Of a stretch of 64,000 bases of DNA, positions 33,786-43,386 are shown piece by piece. The stretch is from Umboniibacter marinipuniceus (GTDB lineage Bacteria; Pseudomonadota; Gammaproteobacteria; Pseudomonadales; DSM-25080), in assembly GCF_003688415.1 (NCBI RefSeq), contig NZ_REFJ01000002.1:62001-126000 (forward strand). The letters run 5' to 3'. How positions within the stretch are numbered: position 1 is the stretch's first letter; every line of letters begins with the position of its first letter. Below the pieces are notes generated by a model. The model was not told the DNA's origin. It saw nothing but the letters and a program-made list of their open reading frames with translations, and made no database searches. The position numbers and the translations under genes were made by a program.

Positions 33786-36185
33786 ATGTCAGAGTTTATT
33801 AAGTACAGCTTACTACCACTGCGCGATGTAGTGGTGTATCCCCACATGGTTACTACCTTATTTGTTGGTCGCGAGAAATCCATAGCCGCGCTTGAAGAGG
33901 CTAATGAGAATGACAAGCGTTTACTCCTGTCAGCCCAGAAGAACGCGGCCGATGATGAGCCAAGTGTAGAGACTATCTACACCACCGGAACGATTGCGCA
34001 GATCTTGCAAATGCTTCGCTTACCAGACGGAACCGTAAAGGTGTTAGTCGAAGGCGTATCACGTGCCGAGCTGAAAGATATTGAAGAAGACGGGCGTAGC
34101 TTTTATGCGGTGGGCCGAGCAGTTGAGCTGCCTGAGGAAGATGTCAGCCACAATGCACGGATTATTAGCGCGTTGAAAGAGCAGTTCGAGCAATATGTAG
34201 GTCTTTCTAAGAAGGTGCCTGCTGAAGTGCTAACGTCGCTAAGCGGAATAGAGGATCATTCACGCTTGGTAGATACCATGGCTGCCCATATGTCATTAGA
34301 TCTTGCGCAGAAGCAAGAGATGCTTGAGGTTATCAGTGTGCCTGAGCGCGCAGCCTTTCTCATGGGTGTTATTGATACCGAGGTTGATCTTTTTCAAGTG
34401 GAAAAGCGCGTTCGCGGGCGTGTAAAAAAGCAAATGGAACGCAGCCAGCGCGAATACTATCTCAATGAGCAGATGAAGGCGATTCAAAAGGAATTGGGCG
34501 GCATGGATGATGTCCCTAATGAATTTGAGCAGCTTGAAGAGCGTATTCAGGAAGCAGGAATGACGACTGAAGCCTTTGATAAGACCAATGCAGAGCTATC
34601 TAAGCTTAAGATGATGTCGCCAATGTCGGCTGAGGCCTCTGTGGTGCGTGGATATATTGATTGGATGGTCGGCGTGCCGTGGAAGAAGCGCTCCAAGGTC
34701 CGTCATGATCTGGAGAAGGCACAAAAGACACTGGAAGCTGATCATTATGGTCTTGAGGAAGTTAAAGATCGTATTCTTGAGTACTTGGCAGTGCAATCAC
34801 GTGTTCGCAAGTTAAAGGGACCGGTGTTGTGCTTGGTTGGGCCGCCAGGAGTGGGGAAGACATCACTCGGTGAGTCCATTGCGCGGGCGACAAATCGTAA
34901 GTTTGTCCGTATGGCGCTTGGCGGAGTCAGAGACGAAGCTGAAATTCGAGGTCATCGCCGGACTTATATTGGTTCAATGCCAGGTAAGCTCATTCAGAAG
35001 CTATCTAAGGTGGCGGTCAAAAACCCGCTATTCCTGCTCGACGAAATTGACAAGATGGGTATGGATAATCGCGGGGACCCTGCATCGGCACTGCTCGAAG
35101 TACTAGATCCTGAGCAAAACAGCACCTTCAATGATCATTATCTTGAGGTGGATTACGATCTTTCGGATGTCATGTTCATCTGTACCTCAAATAGTATGAA
35201 TATTCCGGGTCCGCTTTTGGATCGCATGGAGATTATTCGAATTCCTGGCTATACGGAAGATGAGAAGCTAGCGATTGCAGAACGCTATTTGCTGCCGAAG
35301 CAAATCAAGGCTAACGGGCTGAAGGATGGTGAAATTGAGGTGGATTCAAGCGCTATCCTAGGGTTGATTCGCTATTACACCCGAGAGGCGGGTGTTCGTG
35401 CTCTGGAACGTTCTATCGCGAAGCTATGCCGAAAGGTGGTAACGGCTAAAGTACGTGGCGGAGAGAAGTCGCTGCTGACCATCAATGGCGATAACCTTGA
35501 AGAGTTTGTGGGTGTTCGCAAGCACTCGTATGGTATTGCTGAGGCAGAGAATCGCATCGGTATGGTGACGGGCTTGGCGTGGACCTCCGTGGGTGGCGAA
35601 TTATTGACAATCGAGTCAGCGGTTATGCGTGGTAAGGGCCAGATTGTTAAAACCGGTTCTCTCGGAGATGTCATGCAGGAATCTATCGCAGCCGCTACCA
35701 CTGTTGTTCGTACTCGCGCGCAAAGTTTAGGGTTGCTCGGTGACTTTAATCAGTCAGTTGACCTTCATATTCACGTCCCAGAAGGCGCTACACCGAAAGA
35801 CGGGCCAAGTGCTGGTATCGCCATGGTGACCGCAATGACGTCAGTTTTGACAAATATTCCTGTACGGGCGGATGTTGCGATGACTGGCGAAATTACGCTT
35901 CGCGGTGAGGTCCTGCCTATTGGTGGATTGAAGGAAAAACTACTTGCAGCACGTCGAGGTGGCATTAAGGTTGTACTTATTCCTCATGAAAATACGCGTG
36001 ATTTAAAGGAAGTTCCCGACAATATTAAGGAAAATCTCGACATTAGGCCGGTTAAGAATATTGATGAGGTTCTTTCAATTGCGCTGGAATCGAAGCCTGT
36101 CGCGTTGAGCGATGAGGAGTTTAATCGCGTACAAAAAACGAGCGAATCCGAAAATAAAGGTGAGAGCAATGTGAATAGGCATTGA
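33786..36185 (+). CDS. lon: ATP-dependent protease La (Lon)
   Basis: A 799-residue AAA+ serine protease. The N-terminal substrate domain begins [12 protein letters not shown]; Walker A is GPPGVGKTS, Walker [11 protein letters not shown]; the proteolytic Ser-Lys dyad is in [11 protein letters not shown] and, further on, [13 protein letters not shown] set the start at the ATG at 33786, preceded by AGGAGA; the ATG at 33750 would add 12 residues with no family match. It is the main quality-control protease beside ClpXP. No terminator is visible before hupB. Confidence 0.97.
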   Translation: MSEFIKYSLLPLRDVVVYPHMVTTLFVGREKSIAALEEANENDKRLLLSAQKNAADDEPSVETIYTTGTIAQILQMLRLPDGTVKVLVEGVSRAELKDIEEDGRSFYAVGRAVELPEEDVSHNARIISALKEQFEQYVGLSKKVPAEVLTSLSGIEDHSRLVDTMAAHMSLDLAQKQEMLEVISVPERAAFLMGVIDTEVDLFQVEKRVRGRVKKQMERSQREYYLNEQMKAIQKELGGMDDVPNEFEQLEERIQEAGMTTEAFDKTNAELSKLKMMSPMSAEASVVRGYIDWMVGVPWKKRSKVRHDLEKAQKTLEADHYGLEEVKDRILEYLAVQSRVRKLKGPVLCLVGPPGVGKTSLGESIARATNRKFVRMALGGVRDEAEIRGHRRTYIGSMPGKLIQKLSKVAVKNPLFLLDEIDKMGMDNRGDPASALLEVLDPEQNSTFNDHYLEVDYDLSDVMFICTSNSMNIPGPLLDRMEIIRIPGYTEDEKLAIAERYLLPKQIKANGLKDGEIEVDSSAILGLIRYYTREAGVRALERSIAKLCRKVVTAKVRGGEKSLLTINGDNLEEFVGVRKHSYGIAEAENRIGMVTGLAWTSVGGELLTIESAVMRGKGQIVKTGSLGDVMQESIAAATTVVRTRAQSLGLLGDFNQSVDLHIHVPEGATPKDGPSAGIAMVTAMTSVLTNIPVRADVAMTGEITLRGEVLPIGGLKEKLLAARRGGIKVVLIPHENTRDLKEVPDNIKENLDIRPVKNIDEVLSIALESKPVALSDEEFNRVQKTSESENKGESNVNRH

Positions 36186-36192
36186 AACATGC

Positions 36193-36221
36193 TTGACCCG
36201 TGGGATTACACTTGTTATAAA
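36193..36221 (+). promoter_or_regulatory. Sigma-70 promoter of hupB
   Basis: TTGACC, 17 bases, TATAAA, in the gap after lon and about 104 bases before the hupB start codon. Confidence 0.75.
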
Positions 36222-36324
36222 TTCTCACAGTGACTAGTTACAACAACGGTTGTGGCTGTAGTTACGAAAACAAAAACTAACTTAAAATTAACTACAAACC
36301 ACACGAATCTAAGAGGGGTGTAGA

Positions 36325-36597
36325 GTGAATAAATCTGAGCTAATCGATGCTATTGCTGAATCAGCGGATCTTCCAAAAGCGGCTGCTGGTCGCGCGTTGG
36401 ATGCTACTCTTGAAGCTATTACGGGTACTTTGAAGGGCGGCGATTCTGTTGTTCTTGTAGGTTTTGGTACATTTACTGTTAAAGATCGCGCTGCACGTAC
36501 TGGCCGCAATCCACAAACAGGTGCAGAGATTCAAATCGCTGCAGCGAAGGTACCTTCTTTCAAAGCTGGTAAGGCACTGAAAGACGCGGTTAACTGA
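36325..36597 (+). CDS. hupB: DNA-binding protein HU-beta
   Basis: A 90-residue nucleoid protein of the HU/IHF family. It has the typical start [12 protein letters not shown], the family motif [21 protein letters not shown] in the DNA-binding arm (split across residues 46-66) and ends [14 protein letters not shown] binds and bends DNA without strong sequence preference. The start is GTG with AGAGGGG upstream. It follows lon, as in other gammaproteobacteria, with its own promoter and a terminator. Confidence 0.97.
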   Translation: MNKSELIDAIAESADLPKAAAGRALDATLEAITGTLKGGDSVVLVGFGTFTVKDRAARTGRNPQTGAEIQIAAAKVPSFKAGKALKDAVN

Positions 36598-36636
36598 TTG
36601 AAATAACCTTTACGGTTTTTTTTCAGGCAGTCATAG

Positions 36637-36671
36637 AAAAGGCGCAGCCGTTAGAGACTGCGCTTTTTTTT
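36637..36671 (+). terminator. Rho-independent terminator of hupB
   Basis: GCGCAG and CTGCGC pair, extended outward by a G-U and A-T pairs, followed by eight T. It ends just 19 bases before the ppiD start codon. Confidence 0.88.
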
Positions 36672-36690
36672 ATTTATGTGTGAGTAACAA

Positions 36691-38553
36691 ATGCTTCAGA
36701 AAATTCGAAACAACACCCAAGGTATCGCAGCGTATTTCGTTGCCGGTATTCTAGTAATCGCAATGGCAGCATTCGGTGTAGGCCCTTTGATTGACTCAAT
36801 TGGCGGACCTCCAAATGCAGCTGAGGTCAATGGGACTGAAATTGCAGAGCCTACCGTAGCGGTAGAAGTTCAACGTCAGAAGCAGCAGCTTTACCAAAGT
36901 GGCGTGTCGGATATCAGCGATGATGTGCTTCGCGAACAGGTACTGGATCGACTCATCGGTGCAGAGCTCCTTACTCAGGCAGCAGAAGAATTGAATCTAG
37001 CGGTGTCGAAAGCCGTTATCGATCAGCAAATCGTTACCAACCCAGCATTTGCGGGTATAGATGGTTACGATCCCAACACATTTAGCATGCGTATCGCCCA
37101 GCTCGGCTACACGCCGCAGGAATTTGTTGACGCATTAAGTCGTGATTATAAGGTCCAACAGTACTTTTCAGGTTTGACCAACACGGCGTTCTTGGGAAAT
37201 GAGCAAATTGCTGCGTTGGTAGCAATTATCGAACAGCGCCGCAGCTTCGAATACGGTGTCATTGATGCTAGTGATACCGCGGGTATTACTATTGACGAAG
37301 CATCCCTTGAAGCTCGCTATAACGAAAATTTAGAGCGCTTTTTGACTGAAGCGCAAATGACGGCCCAATATGTAAAGCTTGAGCGAAGTACGCTAGCAGC
37401 TTCCGTTGAGGTGACTGAGGAAGATCTTCAGCGCGAATACGAAGTAACGCAGGCAAACGTGTCAGCACAAACGCTTAAGCTGGTTGCACACATTTTGGTG
37501 ACTCCGAAGGATGATGGGTCTGAAGCAGCGACTATTGCGGACATTGAGGCAGCGCTAGCGCGCGGCGACGACTTCTCCGAGTTAGCGCTGAACTATTCCG
37601 ATGACTTCGCTAGTGCTGAGATTGGTGGCGAAATTGGCCAAACGGATGGCACTGCCTTTGACCCGGCCTTTGAAGACGCTTTGGACGAATTGGCTGTTGG
37701 TGAAGTGTCAGGACCGGTCGAGACGGATTTTGGTACCCACTTTATCAAACTACTGGAAATTGATTCAGCAGAGCAAGTTGCCTTCGAAGATGTGAAGGAT
37801 GAGCTTGAAACGCGCATTCGTAACATGGAAGTCGACCGGATCTATGCCGTTGAATTAGAGGCTCTTCGCGATGCTGCGTACCAGTATGGTGATTTGGAGT
37901 CGCTAGCTGAGGCGCTTGGACTAACCGTCTACGAAACATCGACATTCACCTTGGATGCCGGTGAGGGAATGATGGCTAATGCTGAGCTTCGCGCTACCGC
38001 TTTTGCAAGTGATGTCCGAGAAGAGGGTCTCATTTCAGAGGTAGTTGAGGCAGAAGAGGGCGTTGCAGTAGTGGTTGCGATGCAGCAGTTCGATCCTGCT
38101 CGTGTTATGGGCTTGGACGAGGTTCGTGAAGAGCTGGTAGCAGAGCTCACGGCCGAAGCTGCTTCATTACGTGCGAAGGAATTAGCAGACGGTTTAGTGG
38201 AGCGTGCTAAATCTGGCACATCATTAGAAACCTTGTTTGCTGAACAAGAGATCGAGTGGCTGGTTGCGCGCGATCTCACGCGAAGCATGGTAACTGTAGA
38301 GCCAGAGATTAATCAGGCAGCGTTTAAGTTACCTTTAAACGTCTCAGGTGAGCGTGAATACAGCGCGGTAACCTTAGCGTCTGGAAGAGTAGTTGTGTTT
38401 GGTTTAATTGGTGTTGCCGACGGTTCGTTCAATGCTGACGACGCCGCTCAACTCGATATGATGATGCAATTCTTCGACAACATGTATGCGGCAGCGGAAG
38501 CGGAAGCACTGCAGCAGGCATTGTATGAAGGCGCAGCCATCGAGCGTCGCTAG
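36691..38553 (+). CDS. ppiD: SurA N-terminal domain/parvulin peptidylprolyl isomerase PpiD
   Basis: A 620-residue periplasmic folding factor anchored by one N-terminal helix (residues 12-33, GIAAYFVAGILVIAMAAFGV). A SurA-N-like chaperone region follows (to about 190). A parvulin (PpiC) domain lies at about 265-360, with AHILVT and the sequence ending GPVETDFGTHFIKLLE. PpiD works near the Sec translocon on newly exported proteins. The start codon is only 19 bases after the hupB terminator, so it must use readthrough or a promoter inside hupB. Closed by a strong terminator. Confidence 0.93.
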   Translation: MLQKIRNNTQGIAAYFVAGILVIAMAAFGVGPLIDSIGGPPNAAEVNGTEIAEPTVAVEVQRQKQQLYQSGVSDISDDVLREQVLDRLIGAELLTQAAEELNLAVSKAVIDQQIVTNPAFAGIDGYDPNTFSMRIAQLGYTPQEFVDALSRDYKVQQYFSGLTNTAFLGNEQIAALVAIIEQRRSFEYGVIDASDTAGITIDEASLEARYNENLERFLTEAQMTAQYVKLERSTLAASVEVTEEDLQREYEVTQANVSAQTLKLVAHILVTPKDDGSEAATIADIEAALARGDDFSELALNYSDDFASAEIGGEIGQTDGTAFDPAFEDALDELAVGEVSGPVETDFGTHFIKLLEIDSAEQVAFEDVKDELETRIRNMEVDRIYAVELEALRDAAYQYGDLESLAEALGLTVYETSTFTLDAGEGMMANAELRATAFASDVREEGLISEVVEAEEGVAVVVAMQQFDPARVMGLDEVREELVAELTAEAASLRAKELADGLVERAKSGTSLETLFAEQEIEWLVARDLTRSMVTVEPEINQAAFKLPLNVSGEREYSAVTLASGRVVVFGLIGVADGSFNADDAAQLDMMMQFFDNMYAAAEAEALQQALYEGAAIERR

Positions 38554-38602
38554 TCTATTTGTTAAGGATGTTGGGCGGTAAACGTTCCACATCAACTACA
38601 TC

Positions 38603-38638
38603 AAGGCCCGAGTTAGTTCAGCTAGCTCGGGCCTTTTT
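38603..38638 (+). terminator. Rho-independent terminator of ppiD
   Basis: AAGGCCCGAG and CTCGGGCCTT pair perfectly, with three more inner pairs, followed by five T. Confidence 0.93.
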
Positions 38639-38653
38639 GTTTCAGTAAATACA

Positions 38654-38738
38654 GAGGCGTTGTTTAGAGGCGTTGTTTAGAGGCGTTGTTTAGAGGCGTT
38701 GTTTAGGGGCGTTGTTTAGGGGCGTTGTTTAGGGGCGT
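38654..38738 (+). repeat. 13-bp tandem repeat array
   Basis: Four units GAGGCGTTGTTTA followed by two units GGGGCGTTGTTTA and a partial seventh (GGGGCGT), head to tail without spacer, just after the ppiD terminator. The rest of the 38554-38912 gap holds only the two terminators; no gene is visible in it. Confidence 0.95.
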
Positions 38739-38857
38739 ATGTCGGTGAAGTTTGCGAGTGGCAGCTTAGTCTTCGATTTCGAACATAGCTAGACAGGCGT
38801 AAATGCTCGCTCTAAGCGTTTTCATACGCTAGGCATGCTTGGGTGAGGAAAATGAAC

Positions 38858-38881
38858 AACGGGGCTTAAAAGCCCCGTTTT
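38858..38881 (-). terminator. Hairpin terminating mltD
   Basis: AACGGGGC-TTAAAA-GCCCCGTT, eight perfect pairs, 32 bases beyond the mltD stop on the minus strand. The T-run is short, so it may be a moderate terminator in either direction. Confidence 0.7.
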
Positions 38882-38912
38882 AGGTGTTTACGGTGAGGTA
38901 ATGAATAATCCG

Positions 38913-40511
38913 TTAGCTTTGATTATTCGTGTCTACGAAGATCACTAAGCTTTGGCCGGGTTGGATGTACTTTTGCCCGTTGATCGTGGAATTCCAGCGA
39001 CGTAAGTCGGAGACGCTTACTTTGAACTTCTGGGCGATTCGCGCGAGTGAGTCACCTTGACGTACCGCATAGCTTACACGTCGGGTGTTGGCTTGAACGG
39101 GGGTTCGTTGCCATATTACCAATTCTTGCCCCAGTCGGATTGGATCATTGGGCGCCATATTGTTCCATCGGGCGATATCACTCACATTAACGCCGTGCTC
39201 TCGCGCGAGCTCCCAGAGACTATCTCCGCTCTCTACCCGATAGTCAATTCGATAAGCGCCTCCCTGACCGCCTCGCTGCTGAGCTCGAGCGAGTCGCTGC
39301 CAGTCGGAGCTACGATAGTAGTCTAACGGAGCGGCAGGGATGGGAATCAGGAGGTAATCACCTGCGCGAATGGACGAACCGCGTAAGTCGTTATAGGCCC
39401 TAATTGCATCAACTTGAGTATTAAAGCGAGATGCGATTAAGCTGAGCGCGTCTCCTTCGCGAATCTGATAGCGTTCGAATTTAATGCGCTCGTTCTCGGG
39501 TAGCGAACTAACGGATTGAATAAACTGCTCGGCTACTGCTACCGGCACATTCACTCTTTGGTGAGCGCGCGGTGAAGTTGCCCATTTGGTGTAACCCGCA
39601 TTCATAGCCCTAAACTCGCTTTCTTCTAATCCGGCTAGTTCTGCGGCTTTACTGATATCAAGTTGATAGCCTGGATCAACCGATACGAAGTAAGGTTCGT
39701 TCGGAATGGACTGCAGGCTAACGCCGTACTTTTCTGGATTGGAGACAATCTCTGCGAGAGCCAGCAGTTTAGGCACGTAGCCCTCGGTTTCTCGAGGTAA
39801 ATCAAGGGACCAGAAATCCGTTGCTTTGCCTGCCTGCCGGTTACGCCTTACCGCGCTATTAACTCGGCCACCGCCGCCGTTGTATGAGGCCACTGCAAGC
39901 TCCCAATCACCGTCGAAACGACGATTTAGCTGCGCAAGATAGGTCAGTGCCGCGTCGGTAGCTGCAATAGGATCTCTTCTGCCGTCATACCACCAGTTCT
40001 GCGCAAGGCCAAAGTATGTGCCGGTGCTGGGGATGAACTGCCAAAGCCCACTGGCACGCCCATGTGAATAGGCAAACGGGTCGAACGCACTCTCTACAAT
40101 AGGCAGTAGTGCTAATTCAGTGGGTAAGTCTCGCTCTTCAAGTTCGCGCACAATGTGGTACATAAAGGGCGTAGCCCTAGTTGCGACGCGATTGAGGTAG
40201 GACTGATGTTGCGAATAAAAGGCGATTTGCTGCTCTACGGCGCGTCTATCAACGTGCGTATCAAGCGTTAAGCCGGCGCGAATTACTTCCCAGACATCTT
40301 CGGGCGGAAGGTCAAGCTCCGCCTCAGCGATAACTATGTCATCTTCCTGCGCGGCTGATTCCCGCTCGGGTGCATCGGCGCCAAGTGCGGAGTCAGCGGT
40401 CTCAACGGGTGATGGCGATGGCGAATGGCTAAGTTGCGTGAACTGGGAGCAGCCACCGAGTGTTCCCATGACGATCAGTGCGAGCGGCTTTAGTGGTAAT
40501 TTATTAGTCAT
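38913..40511 (-). CDS. mltD: Membrane-bound lytic murein transglycosylase D, LysM-containing
   Basis: A 532-residue lipoprotein that cleaves peptidoglycan glycan strands. From the ATG at 40511 the signal peptide ends in a lipobox (GTLGGC), which decides the start over the longer reading to 40541. The SLT domain (about residues 95-230) has the catalytic glutamate in LPIVESAFDP and ASGLWQFIPSTG. Three LysM peptidoglycan-binding domains follow at the C-terminus (each starting Y-x-I/V-R-x-G-D-S/A-L). The stop codon of gloB overlaps the start codon (TAATG), so the two are translationally coupled. Confidence 0.94.
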   Translation of the reverse strand: MTNKLPLKPLALIVMGTLGGCSQFTQLSHSPSPSPVETADSALGADAPERESAAQEDDIVIAEAELDLPPEDVWEVIRAGLTLDTHVDRRAVEQQIAFYSQHQSYLNRVATRATPFMYHIVRELEERDLPTELALLPIVESAFDPFAYSHGRASGLWQFIPSTGTYFGLAQNWWYDGRRDPIAATDAALTYLAQLNRRFDGDWELAVASYNGGGGRVNSAVRRNRQAGKATDFWSLDLPRETEGYVPKLLALAEIVSNPEKYGVSLQSIPNEPYFVSVDPGYQLDISKAAELAGLEESEFRAMNAGYTKWATSPRAHQRVNVPVAVAEQFIQSVSSLPENERIKFERYQIREGDALSLIASRFNTQVDAIRAYNDLRGSSIRAGDYLLIPIPAAPLDYYRSSDWQRLARAQQRGGQGGAYRIDYRVESGDSLWELAREHGVNVSDIARWNNMAPNDPIRLGQELVIWQRTPVQANTRRVSYAVRQGDSLARIAQKFKVSVSDLRRWNSTINGQKYIQPGQSLVIFVDTNNQS

Positions 40512-41284
40512 TAAAAGGTGTCCTTCCACGCGCGCAAACACGCGATTACAGCTACTTCATTATTATTTTTAACGGGATCCTTTGCGAGGGTTGCCGCTTT
40601 TACGGCTTCCACTGAGGTGCGCAGGAATGGATTAATCTTTAGCTCCATACTCATGGAGCTTGGCAGCGTAGGTTGATTGTTTTCACGCTGCTGGTAGCAC
40701 CATTCGAGATGTTGACGAATGGCATCATTGTTAGGTTCGACAGCAAGCGCAAACAAAAGGTTCGAAATTGTGTATTCATGGGCACAACAAATAAGGGAAT
40801 CGAGACTTAGTTCATCTTTGTAAGTGCTCATCACTTGGAGTAATTGCTCAGGTGTTCCTTCAAAAAGGCGACCGCAACCACCACTAAATAAACTATCACC
40901 ACAGAAGAGCGCCTCTGAGCCATCCGCTAATGTGGCGACATAAGCGATATGATCAAGCGTATGTGCAGGGACATCTAATACTCGAATATCAGGGAACTGT
41001 TGCGAAAAAAGCTGGCTTTTGGGGTGGTCCGTTGCGTCTTCAAAGGTCTGAGGTTGGGCAATAACGCGAATATCCGAGTACACGGCCTGGAGATCCTTAA
41101 TGCCACCAATATGGTCCGGGTGATGATGAGTCACCAGGACACCGAATGGAGTGCATTGGCGCGCAGTGAAAAAATCGATGACTGGCTTCGCCTCACCCGG
41201 ATCTACAATCCACCATCGATCGTCTTGATCCTGCCAGCACCAAATATAGTTATCGGTAAAGGCGGGCACTGGATGTAAAGCCAT
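40511..41284 (-). CDS. gloB: Hydroxyacylglutathione hydrolase (glyoxalase II)
   Basis: A 257-residue metallo-beta-lactamase-fold enzyme that hydrolyses S-lactoylglutathione to lactate and glutathione. Metal motif THHHPDHIGG, further ligand regions PAHTLDHIAY, CGDSLFSGGCGRLFEG, and the glutathione-binding CAHEYTISNLLFA (usual form CxHEYT). Length matches E. coli GloB (251). It is the first gene of a coupled pair with mltD and divergent from the methyltransferase gene. Confidence 0.95.
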   Translation of the reverse strand: MALHPVPAFTDNYIWCWQDQDDRWWIVDPGEAKPVIDFFTARQCTPFGVLVTHHHPDHIGGIKDLQAVYSDIRVIAQPQTFEDATDHPKSQLFSQQFPDIRVLDVPAHTLDHIAYVATLADGSEALFCGDSLFSGGCGRLFEGTPEQLLQVMSTYKDELSLDSLICCAHEYTISNLLFALAVEPNNDAIRQHLEWCYQQRENNQPTLPSSMSMELKINPFLRTSVEAVKAATLAKDPVKNNNEVAVIACLRAWKDTF

Positions 41285-41366
41285 GATTCCCTCGCAACTG
41301 CTACGCTAAATCGTTATATTAACAGTTAACTTTGTTGAATGGCATAGCGCCGTTGAGATTCGAGAA

Positions 41367-42092
41367 ATGCCCCCTAAATTTCAGGCAACATTAGACAGCT
41401 ATTTTACCGAGGTAGGCGGACCAGCACTTTTGGCTCATGAACGCGCGGTTTGCCAAAAACTTATTGACCCAGTGTTTGGCTACTGTGCGGTAGAGTCGAG
41501 TGTTGTGGATGGCGGTTTACAGCTGAGTGCAAGTACCGGTAATTATTGGTGGGCATCAAATTCGGTAGAGGTTGACGCCAGTAGTCTTTATTGCTCGCCG
41601 GCTGCCTGGCCGTTCATGAATGAAGATGTCGATCTGGCAATTCTACATCACTTGCTGGACTTTTCACGTGAGCCTCATGAGGTGTTTAGTGACACAGCTC
41701 GAATTGTTAAAGCCGGCGGATATATGTTGATTGTTGGCTTTAACCCCTACAGCTTGCTGTCGTTAAAACAAGCTGTGAAGCGCTGGAATAATCCTGCCTG
41801 GCATTATTCATCGCTGGCAGAATATCGGCTGAGAGATTGGCTGAAATTGTTCGGTTTTAGTGTCATCGCTTGTCAGTATACGCAGGTTATACCTACGCCG
41901 GCGGGAAGCGCGTTTAAGCGTATTAACGAGCTGCTGACGCCATTGACTTGGCGGATGGGCTCCAGCTATGTGATGTTAGCGAAAAAACAGAAATACAGTG
42001 GTTTGATGCGACGTTCAAGAGCGGAAAAATTAATGAAACAGTTTTCCGGTGGGGTAGTAAATCCCGCCGCGTCGAAGGAAGTTAGTTCGTGA
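41367..42092 (+). CDS. SAM-dependent class I methyltransferase
   Basis: A 241-residue methyltransferase of the class I fold, related to the protein encoded between gloB and rnhA in many gammaproteobacteria. The central part shows [20 protein letters not shown] (the post-motif acidic/aromatic region) and [17 protein letters not shown]. The SAM-binding glycine motif I is degenerate. The substrate is unknown. It overlaps rnhA by 4 bases (GTGA), so the pair is translationally coupled. Confidence 0.82.
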   Translation: MPPKFQATLDSYFTEVGGPALLAHERAVCQKLIDPVFGYCAVESSVVDGGLQLSASTGNYWWASNSVEVDASSLYCSPAAWPFMNEDVDLAILHHLLDFSREPHEVFSDTARIVKAGGYMLIVGFNPYSLLSLKQAVKRWNNPAWHYSSLAEYRLRDWLKLFGFSVIACQYTQVIPTPAGSAFKRINELLTPLTWRMGSSYVMLAKKQKYSGLMRRSRAEKLMKQFSGGVVNPAASKEVSS

Positions 42093-42529
42093 AGAAGATA
42101 ATAATGTTTAGTGACGGCGCTTGCCGAGGAAATCCCGGCCCTGGTGGGTGGGGCGCTGTGTTACGTTTTGGTAAACATGAAAAGAAGTTGCACGGGGGTG
42201 AGCGGGAGACAACGAATAACCGCATGGAACTTACCGCAGCCATTGAGGGTTTAAACGCGCTAAGTGAGGCGTGCGATGTTCAGCTTTATACGGATTCTCA
42301 ATATGTTCGAAAGGGCGTTTTAGAGTGGCTTGAAGGCTGGAAAAAGCGCGGCTGGAAGACAGCTTCAAAACAGCCGGTAAAAAATAAAGACCTCTGGCAG
42401 CAACTTGACGAGGCTATTCAGCGCCATCAAATTGAATGGCACTGGGTGAAAGGGCATTCGGGTAACGAAGGTAATGAGTTAGCCGATGAACTGGCTAATC
42501 TCGGCACCGATGAAGTAATGGGGAGTTAA
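42089..42529 (+). CDS. rnhA: Ribonuclease HI
   Basis: A 146-residue RNase HI that removes RNA from RNA-DNA hybrids. The catalytic acidic residues are visible: [16 protein letters not shown] (Asp9), ELTAAIEG (Glu), LYTDSQYV (Asp) and the C-terminal [10 protein letters not shown] (Asp); the basic handle is GWKKRGWKT. Start GTG at 42089 overlaps the preceding stop. dnaQ follows after 4 bases, as in most gammaproteobacteria (where the two genes are usually divergent in enterics, here tandem). Confidence 0.97.
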   Translation: MKKIIMFSDGACRGNPGPGGWGAVLRFGKHEKKLHGGERETTNNRMELTAAIEGLNALSEACDVQLYTDSQYVRKGVLEWLEGWKKRGWKTASKQPVKNKDLWQQLDEAIQRHQIEWHWVKGHSGNEGNELADELANLGTDEVMGS

Positions 42530-42533
42530 TAAC

Positions 42534-43256
42534 GTGCGGCAGATAATACTCGATACCGAAACTACCGGCTTTGATCCGAAACAGGGTGATCGTCTGGTAG
42601 AGATTGGCTGTGTGGAGATGATAGATCGAAAGATTACCGGCAATACTTATCATCAGTACATCAACCCACAGCGAGATGTCCCCGAAGACGCCATTGCGAT
42701 TCATGGTCTTACCAATGAATTTCTCGACGATAAACCAATATTTTCGCAAGTTGCGGATGAATTCTTCAATTTTGTGAAAGGCGCGGAGCTAATTATTCAT
42801 AATGCCCCGTTCGATTTGGGGTTCTTAGATTTTGAGCTCAATGAACTGAATCGAGGTTACCCGAATCTCGCGAGTGTCTGCTCAATCATTGACACCCTAG
42901 TGATGGCGCGTGAGATGCGGCCAGGCCAGCGAAATACATTGGATGCCTTGGCTAAAGAGTATCCAACCTATTCGGTGAACCGTGATCTCCACGGAGCCCT
43001 TTTAGATTCTGAGATTTTGGCGTACGTTTATCTCGCGATGACCGGCGGACAAAAGTCGTTAGAACTTGCCGCGAGTGATGGATCATCCTCCGACTCACTG
43101 ATGCCAGTAACACCCATTGATCGTTCTCAAATGCAGTTAGCGCTGCCTGTGTATCGTCTTAGCCCAAGCGAACGTCAATCCCACTATGACCGACTGGAGA
43201 CGATTAAAAAGTCTTCTGGTGGGGTGGTGATCTTTGAGGATCTGGATACCGCTTGA
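42534..43256 (+). CDS. dnaQ: DNA polymerase III epsilon subunit (proofreading exonuclease)
   Basis: A 240-residue 3'-5' exonuclease of the DEDDh type. Motif ExoI is ILDTETTGFDPKQGDRLVEI, ExoII is HNAPFDLGFLDFEL, and ExoIII is HGALLDSEILAYVY. The C-terminal part contacts the polymerase alpha subunit. Start GTG at 42534. It is the last gene of the methyltransferase-rnhA-dnaQ unit and is followed by a bidirectional terminator. Confidence 0.97.
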   Translation: MRQIILDTETTGFDPKQGDRLVEIGCVEMIDRKITGNTYHQYINPQRDVPEDAIAIHGLTNEFLDDKPIFSQVADEFFNFVKGAELIIHNAPFDLGFLDFELNELNRGYPNLASVCSIIDTLVMAREMRPGQRNTLDALAKEYPTYSVNRDLHGALLDSEILAYVYLAMTGGQKSLELAASDGSSSDSLMPVTPIDRSQMQLALPVYRLSPSERQSHYDRLETIKKSSGGVVIFEDLDTA

Positions 43257-43336
43257 TCTTCATTATATTTGCGTTGACGCGAGTGAATTCAGATTTTCAA
43301 CGGGCTTAAATCGCACCAGAATATATACTCGAAAAT

Positions 43337-43368
43337 AAAAAAAGCGGACTAAATGGTCCGCTTTTTTT
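43337..43368. terminator. Bidirectional terminator between dnaQ and nhaB
   Basis: GCGGAC-TAAATG-GTCCGC flanked by seven A on the left and seven T on the right. The genes are convergent, so it can serve both. Confidence 0.92.
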
Positions 43369-43386
43369 GGTGTGAGAAAGCTGAAC

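Noticed and set aside
36193-36221. Idea that lon, hupB and ppiD form one operon
   Set aside because: hupB has its own good promoter and a terminator, so at least part of its transcription is independent of lon.
38654-38738. Tandem repeats considered as a CRISPR array
   Set aside because: The units are 13 bases and touch without spacers, and no cas gene is present.
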